Positions 21,575-25,084 of a stretch of DNA of 25,084 nucleotides are shown here, piece after piece. The stretch's first letter is position 1; each line of letters starts with the position of its first letter. The position numbers were made by a program, and so were the translations under genes. Under the pieces are notes generated by a model that saw only the letters and a list, made by a program, of their open reading frames with translations, was not told the DNA's origin and made no database searches. This DNA is from Muribaculaceae bacterium (GTDB lineage: Bacteria; Bacteroidota; Bacteroidia; Bacteroidales; Muribaculaceae), in the NCBI GenBank assembly GCA_024400895.1, contig JAKSMA010000005.1, positions 1 through 25,084 of the forward strand, read 5' to 3'.

Positions 21575-22714
21575 ATGAGCAATATTCAACATAACGATGA
21601 GCATCCACTCATCGAACATCCAGAAAACGAAGAGCAATACACCGGTTTGCAGGTGAATGCGGGCATTGAAATGCCTCCTATGGTCAACCCTTACATGAAA
21701 AAGCGCAAAAAGCGCCCACAACTTTCGGTCAACGACTATGTGGAAGGCATCCGCAAGGGCAATCTTTCGGTGCTTGGTCAGGCGGTGACTTTGGTGGAAA
21801 GCCTCATTCCTGAGCATCAAGTGATAGCTCAAGAAGTGATTGAAAAATGCTTGCCTTACACTGGCGACAGCAAGCGCATCGGTATCACAGGTGTGCCTGG
21901 TGCCGGCAAGAGTACATCAATCGATGTGTTTGGTCTTCATGTGCTTGAAAAAGACCCAGCCAACAAGTTGGCTGTGCTCGCCATCGACCCAAGTAGTGAG
22001 CGCTCTAAGGGTTCCATCCTCGGCGACAAGACCCGTATGGAGAAGCTTTCTGTGCATCCTAAGGCTTTCATTCGCCCTTCACCCTCTGCAGGCTCGCTCG
22101 GCGGTGTGGCGCGTAAGACTCGCGAAACCATCGTGCTCTGCGAAGCGGCTGGCTACAACAACATCTTTGTAGAAACTGTGGGTGTGGGCCAGAGCGAAAC
22201 GGCTGTGCACTCGATGGTCGACTTCTTCTTGCTCATCCAGCTCGCAGGCACTGGCGACGAACTTCAGGGCATCAAGCGCGGTATCATGGAAATGGCCGAC
22301 GGCATCTGCATCAACAAGTGCGACGGCGACAATGTGGACCGTGCCAACTTGGCTGCTAACCAGTTCCGCAATGCTCTCCACCTGTTCCCTGTGCCACCAA
22401 GTGGCGTTACCCCAGAGGTGACTACCTATTCGGGTTACTATGGCTACAACATCGACAAGGTGTGGGATATGATTGACTCCTATTTCGACACCGTGCGCAA
22501 AAGCGGCTATTTCGAAGAAAAGCGCCGTCAGCAGGAGAAATATTGGATGTATGAAACCATCAACGAGCATCTGAAGAGCCATTTCTACAGCAACCCCGAA
22601 ATTGAACGATTGCTCAACATCAAGCAAGAAATGGTGCTCGACAGCAAACAGTCGTCGTTTATTGCGGCTGCGGATGTGCTCAAATATTATTTCGATTCTT
22701 TAACCAAACAATAA
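21575..22714 (+). CDS. meaB: Methylmalonyl-CoA mutase-associated GTPase MeaB
   Basis: 379-residue G3E-family P-loop GTPase that gates adenosylcobalamin loading and protects methylmalonyl-CoA mutase, in the succinate/propionate pathway used by Bacteroidales. Visible motifs: Walker A GVPGAGKST (106-114), AIDPSS (136-141), ETVGVGQSE (200-208) and the guanine-specificity motif NKCD (247-250). A low-complexity N-terminal extension of about 50 residues (rich in Glu, His and Pro, then MKKRKKRPQ) precedes the conserved start, making it longer than many MeaB proteins. The mutase subunits are not in this window; the next genes are a lipoprotein, a NUDIX hydrolase and a nuclease, separated by 8-17 bp. 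Confidence 0.93.
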   Translation: MSNIQHNDEHPLIEHPENEEQYTGLQVNAGIEMPPMVNPYMKKRKKRPQLSVNDYVEGIRKGNLSVLGQAVTLVESLIPEHQVIAQEVIEKCLPYTGDSKRIGITGVPGAGKSTSIDVFGLHVLEKDPANKLAVLAIDPSSERSKGSILGDKTRMEKLSVHPKAFIRPSPSAGSLGGVARKTRETIVLCEAAGYNNIFVETVGVGQSETAVHSMVDFFLLIQLAGTGDELQGIKRGIMEMADGICINKCDGDNVDRANLAANQFRNALHLFPVPPSGVTPEVTTYSGYYGYNIDKVWDMIDSYFDTVRKSGYFEEKRRQQEKYWMYETINEHLKSHFYSNPEIERLLNIKQEMVLDSKQSSFIAAADVLKYYFDSLTKQ

Positions 22715-22725
22715 ATCCTACAACA

Positions 22726-23193
22726 ATGAAAAAACTCATTCGCATTTTCGTGCTCGCCCTCGTGGTGGCTGTGATGGGCAGTTGCTCCATCACGCGCAAG
22801 GTGGAAAAGGATGCTTATCCCATCGCTTTCACTGAAGTGCACAATTATTATGTAAAGAACAATTTCACCCCCAAGAAGCTCGTACGCAAGGTGATTAACA
22901 CCGAGGGTGAATTTCGCGCAATTTTCGGCGATGCTGCAGTGATGGGCGCTAACGGACGCCCCACACCCATCAACTTTGGCCGCCAATTTGTGTTGGCAGT
23001 GGTAAGCCCCGTGACCGACACCAATACGCAGATGTATCCACTCAGTGTGCTCCAGAATGGCAACGCCATCATCTTCAACTACAAGGTGGACAAAGGCGGT
23101 AAGATGTCGTACTCGGTTAGCCCTTATGTGGCAGTGGTGCTCGACCGTCCGGTCAACAATTCTGCTTTCGAAATTTACTGGAACGAAAAATAA
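22726..23193 (+). CDS. Lipoprotein, possibly PrcB-like
   Basis: 155 residues with a lipoprotein signal MKKLIRIFVLALVVAVMGSC (Cys20 would be lipidated). The mature part is beta-rich: EFRAIFGDAAVMG, NFGRQFVLAVVSPVTD, then a hydrophobic strand VAVVLDRP. This pattern resembles, from memory, the small domain annotated PrcB in Bacteroidetes lipoproteins. The match is not certain. It lies 11 bp after meaB and 8 bp before the NUDIX gene and is probably co-transcribed. No catalytic residue set is evident. Confidence 0.75.
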   Translation: MKKLIRIFVLALVVAVMGSCSITRKVEKDAYPIAFTEVHNYYVKNNFTPKKLVRKVINTEGEFRAIFGDAAVMGANGRPTPINFGRQFVLAVVSPVTDTNTQMYPLSVLQNGNAIIFNYKVDKGGKMSYSVSPYVAVVLDRPVNNSAFEIYWNEK

Positions 23194-23201
23194 CATCATT
23201 T

Positions 23202-23642
23202 ATGGAAGAAAAATATTGCTATACTCATCCACATCCAGCCGTAACGGTCGACTGCATCGTGCTCTCGCCAGAAGGTGGTGAAATGAATGTGCTTCTGGTG
23301 GAGCGCAAGGATGAGCCTTTCAAAGGACACTGGGCTTTCCCCGGTGGGTTTATGGAAATCAACGAAGACGCCGCTGCGGCAGCGCGCCGTGAACTTCGTG
23401 AAGAGACGGGCATCGCCGTAGGGCAGATGATGCAACTTGGGGCCTACACACGCCCCGACCGCGACCCACGCGAACGCGTCATCTCCATAGCCTATGTGGC
23501 CTACTTTGATAAGCGCCCCGAGGTGGCTGCCGGCGACGATGCCGCCAAGGCGCAGTGGTTCCCCGTGAAAGCCCTTCCGCCTATGGCATTCGACCACGCC
23601 GAGATGCTCCGCGACGTGCAAGAGCTCATCACCCCCGTATAA
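23202..23642 (+). CDS. NUDIX hydrolase
   Basis: 146 residues, cytoplasmic. The full Nudix box GFMEINEDAAAAARRELREETGI-type pattern lies at 49-71, with Gly49, Glu55, Arg63-Glu64, Glu67-Glu68 and Gly70 all in register with Gx5Ex7REUxEExGU. The family hydrolyses nucleoside diphosphates linked to another group, with Mg2+ held by the box glutamates. PAVTVDCIVLSPEGGEMNVLLVERKDEPFKGHWAFPGG is close to ADP-ribose-pyrophosphatase-like members of Bacteroidetes; the actual substrate is not determined. It follows the lipoprotein gene by 8 bp. Confidence 0.9.
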   Translation: MEEKYCYTHPHPAVTVDCIVLSPEGGEMNVLLVERKDEPFKGHWAFPGGFMEINEDAAAAARRELREETGIAVGQMMQLGAYTRPDRDPRERVISIAYVAYFDKRPEVAAGDDAAKAQWFPVKALPPMAFDHAEMLRDVQELITPV

Positions 23643-23659
23643 AAATAATTCTCTCATAG

Positions 23660-24727
23660 ATGATTATAATGCAAGGCTCCTCTTCAAAAACTTTGATGGA
23701 TTCTCCAGAGAATACAATGTTGTTTAAAGACCTATGCCTTATTATTGATGAGGCGAGGCGGCATGTGGCTACATCTGTTAATGTAGAGGCCTGCCTGATG
23801 AATTGGCATGTAGGTAAATGCATCAAAAATTCTGTTTTGTTTAATCAGCGAGCAGAGTATGGCAAACAGATATTGGAGAACCTTTCCAAGAAGTTGACGG
23901 AAAAGTATGGAGTTGGATGGGGAAAAGAAAAGCTTAAACATTGTGTACGCAGTGCGTACCTTTTTACTGAGGACGAAATTAGGTACGCAGCGCGTACCCA
24001 ATTAACGTGGACTCACCTTCGCTCCCTTATGTCGATAAAGGACACTCTTGAACGTCAGTTCTATATGGAAATGTGCAGGATTGAACATTGGGACACTCGC
24101 ACTCTTGACCAAAAGATTGATGGTCAATTGTATCAGCGCACAGCCATAAGTCATAGGCCAGAAGATGTTATAAAAAGAGAACTTGAAGAATTAAAGGCTA
24201 CAGACGCTTTAGACCCAGATATCGTATTCCGCAGCACTTATTTTCTTGATATGTTGGGTTTGCCAGATGTGTTTTCTGAGAGAGATCTCGAGAATAGTAT
24301 TCTGAATCAATTACTGGAGTTTATAAAAGAACTTGGTAGCGATTTTACTTTCGTTGATCGACAAAAAAGGATTACAGTTGATTCTGAGGACTATTTCATA
24401 GATCTGGTATTTTTTCATCGTGGTTTGCGTCGTTTGGTTGCCATTGATTTGAAGCTTGGGAAATTCAAGCCGGCCTATGAAGGGCAGATGCGTTTGTATT
24501 TGCGATATCTAAACAAAAACGACCGTAAGCCTTGGGAAGAAGAACCAATAGGACTGATTTTATGTAGTGAAGGTAATACGGAGCATATCCAATATTTTAT
24601 GCTTGATGATGACAGTGATATTCGAGTTGCTCAATATTATACCCAACTTCCATCTAAAGAGATTTTGGCAGATCGTCTTCAACGAGCAATTGCGATTGCA
24701 AGGGAGCATCAAATAGAAACTAAATAA
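23660..24727 (+). CDS. DUF1016/YhcG-family PDDEXK nuclease
   Basis: 355 residues. The N-terminal DUF1016 domain (about 20-170) includes the conserved ARTQLTWTHLRSLMSIKD and the YQRTAISHRPEDVI segment. The C-terminal PDDEXK domain (about 190-340) has YFLDMLGLPD, Asp248 in DYFIDLVFFHRGL, and AIDLKLGKF with Asp263 and Lys265 as the D-x-K part of the active site (many relatives have Glu-Leu-Lys here). YhcG proteins are predicted DNases found alone or beside restriction systems, and some are linked to phage defence or recombination. No partner methylase or specificity subunit is present. The gene is more A+T-rich than its neighbours and has distinct codon choice, suggesting it was acquired. Two GC-rich palindromes lie inside it (23945-23959 and 23982-23998). 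Confidence 0.9.
   Translation: MIIMQGSSSKTLMDSPENTMLFKDLCLIIDEARRHVATSVNVEACLMNWHVGKCIKNSVLFNQRAEYGKQILENLSKKLTEKYGVGWGKEKLKHCVRSAYLFTEDEIRYAARTQLTWTHLRSLMSIKDTLERQFYMEMCRIEHWDTRTLDQKIDGQLYQRTAISHRPEDVIKRELEELKATDALDPDIVFRSTYFLDMLGLPDVFSERDLENSILNQLLEFIKELGSDFTFVDRQKRITVDSEDYFIDLVFFHRGLRRLVAIDLKLGKFKPAYEGQMRLYLRYLNKNDRKPWEEEPIGLILCSEGNTEHIQYFMLDDDSDIRVAQYYTQLPSKEILADRLQRAIAIAREHQIETK
23945..23998 (+). repeat. Pair of palindromes inside the YhcG gene
   Basis: GTACGCAGTGCGTAC (23945-23959, 7-bp arms around one base) and GGTACGCAGCGCGTACC (23982-23998, 7-bp arms around AGC) lie 38 bp apart. They are GC-rich within an A+T-rich gene, and 14 of the shared 15 bases are identical. They code for VRSAY and YAART. 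Confidence 0.7.
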
Positions 24728-24745
24728 ATCTGATTATAATCAGAT
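24728..24745. promoter_or_regulatory. 18-bp perfect palindrome after the YhcG stop codon
   Basis: ATCTGATTATAATCAGAT reads the same on both strands. It starts at the base after the stop codon and abuts a separate terminator hairpin, so it may be a dimeric protein-binding site rather than a terminator. Confidence 0.45.
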
Positions 24746-24790
24746 GCGACAGGGCAGGCTTTCATCATGAGGCTTGCCTTGTCGCTTTTT
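24746..24790 (+). terminator. Intrinsic terminator after the YhcG gene
   Basis: GCGACAGGGCAGGC (24746-24759) pairs over 14 bp (two G-T) with 24772-24785, followed by five T (24786-24790). Confidence 0.85.
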
Positions 24791-24872
24791 GCTGCATCTA
24801 TTCGTGATGAGATGCCGAAAAAATGGTTGCTCTTACCGAAAATGGGGTAGTGCCTTGCGTGATAGGTTTGCT

Positions 24873-24880
24873 TACCTTTG
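24873..24880 (+). promoter_or_regulatory. -7 promoter element of the alpha/beta hydrolase gene
   Basis: TACCTTTG matches TAnnTTTG and lies 24 nt before the ATG at 24905. A -33 element at the usual distance is not clear. Confidence 0.5.
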
Positions 24881-24904
24881 CAATGAATTATTTTATCATC
24901 AATA

Positions 24905-25084
24905 ATGAAACAAACATTAATAGCGCTGGCGAGCCTGATGGCAATGACGGCTATGGCACAGAACCCTCAAATGAATATGAAAGCAGAAGAATTGAAGATT
25001 ACCCAAGAATGGGACAAGGTGTTTGCTCAAAGCACCAAAGTGGATCACGAAAAGGTTACTTTCGTGAATATGTACGGCATCACA
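24905..25084 (+). CDS. Exported alpha/beta hydrolase, 5' end only
   Basis: The first 60 codons are present and the gene runs off the window. Signal peptide MKQTLIALASLMAMTAMA, then EELKITQEWDKVFAQSTKV and HEKVTFVNMYGIT. This start is what I recall of Bacteroidetes secreted alpha/beta hydrolases of the dienelactone-hydrolase-like type, where the segment leads into GITLAADxYxP. The catalytic domain is outside the window, so the assignment rests on the N-terminus alone. Confidence 0.6.
   Translation, partial: MKQTLIALASLMAMTAMAQNPQMNMKAEELKITQEWDKVFAQSTKVDHEKVTFVNMYGIT

Noticed and set aside
20204..21832. 542-codon minus-strand frame across the DUF1573 genes and meaB
   Set aside because: It spans several well-identified plus-strand genes, is His-rich in the manner of antisense frames, and has no promoter.
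24728..24745. 18-bp palindrome as a second terminator
   Set aside because: It has no loop or T-tract and is A+T-rich; the real terminator is the next hairpin at 24746.

Overview
The window reads as a chromosome segment of a Bacteroidales bacterium, most likely Prevotellaceae or Muribaculaceae; the genus cannot be fixed from the sequence alone. The evidence is the repeated Bacteroidetes promoter pattern (TTTG or TTG, about 19-21 nt, then TAnnTTTG) upstream of gene starts, the lack of Shine-Dalgarno sites, and the gene families present: TrpB2-type tryptophan synthase, a DUF2795 acidic protein, a very large alpha-2-macroglobulin with a SusC-like insert, DUF1573 proteins, a TonB protein with an N-terminal Cys cluster, and a DUF1016/YhcG nuclease.

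Layout. 1-1551 (minus): trpB with its own promoter and terminator. 1792-2195: a small acidic DUF2795 gene with a terminator. 2387-8032: an alpha-2-macroglobulin gene behind a promoter carrying an unusual operator-like motif. 8081-9173: an SGNH/GDSL esterase. 9269-13983: a 4.7 kb integrative element in the 3' end of tRNA-Leu(CAG), carrying a tyrosine integrase, an unknown 239-aa protein, an excisionase-like HTH protein, an unknown 150-aa protein, a pII/X-like replication initiator and a terminase-small-subunit-like HTH protein. 13971-14091 (minus): tRNA-Leu and its promoter. 14220-16877: two tandem secreted histidine acid phosphatases. 17094-19063: a membrane-anchored TPR lipoprotein with a C-terminal HTH-like end, behind the same operator/promoter motif as the macroglobulin. 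19066-19237: a 172-bp near-palindromic MITE-like element. 19249-19965: a TonB-type protein. 20041-21544: two DUF1573 proteins. 21575-24727: meaB, a PrcB-like lipoprotein, a NUDIX hydrolase and a YhcG-family PDDEXK nuclease in close head-to-tail order. 24905-end: the start of an exported alpha/beta hydrolase.

The most notable unit is the tRNA-Leu element. It has no capsid, relaxase or obvious cargo, but the order integrase, Xis/HTH, Rep, TerS-like HTH recalls phage-inducible chromosomal islands. Its boundaries are unusually well supported. A 15-nt tRNA 3'-end duplication lies at each end, paired GTTACACCT repeats (likely integrase arm sites) lie inside both ends, and the tRNA's own intrinsic terminator is stranded on the far side of the element. 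The element appears to supply a replacement hairpin.

The second notable signal is a shared regulatory architecture. The motif GGTTATCTAAGTTT occurs twice, 107-108 bp apart, upstream of two genes 15 kb apart (macroglobulin and TPR-HTH lipoprotein). In each case the proximal copy sits inside the 21-nt spacer of the promoter, which suggests co-regulation, possibly by DNA looping.
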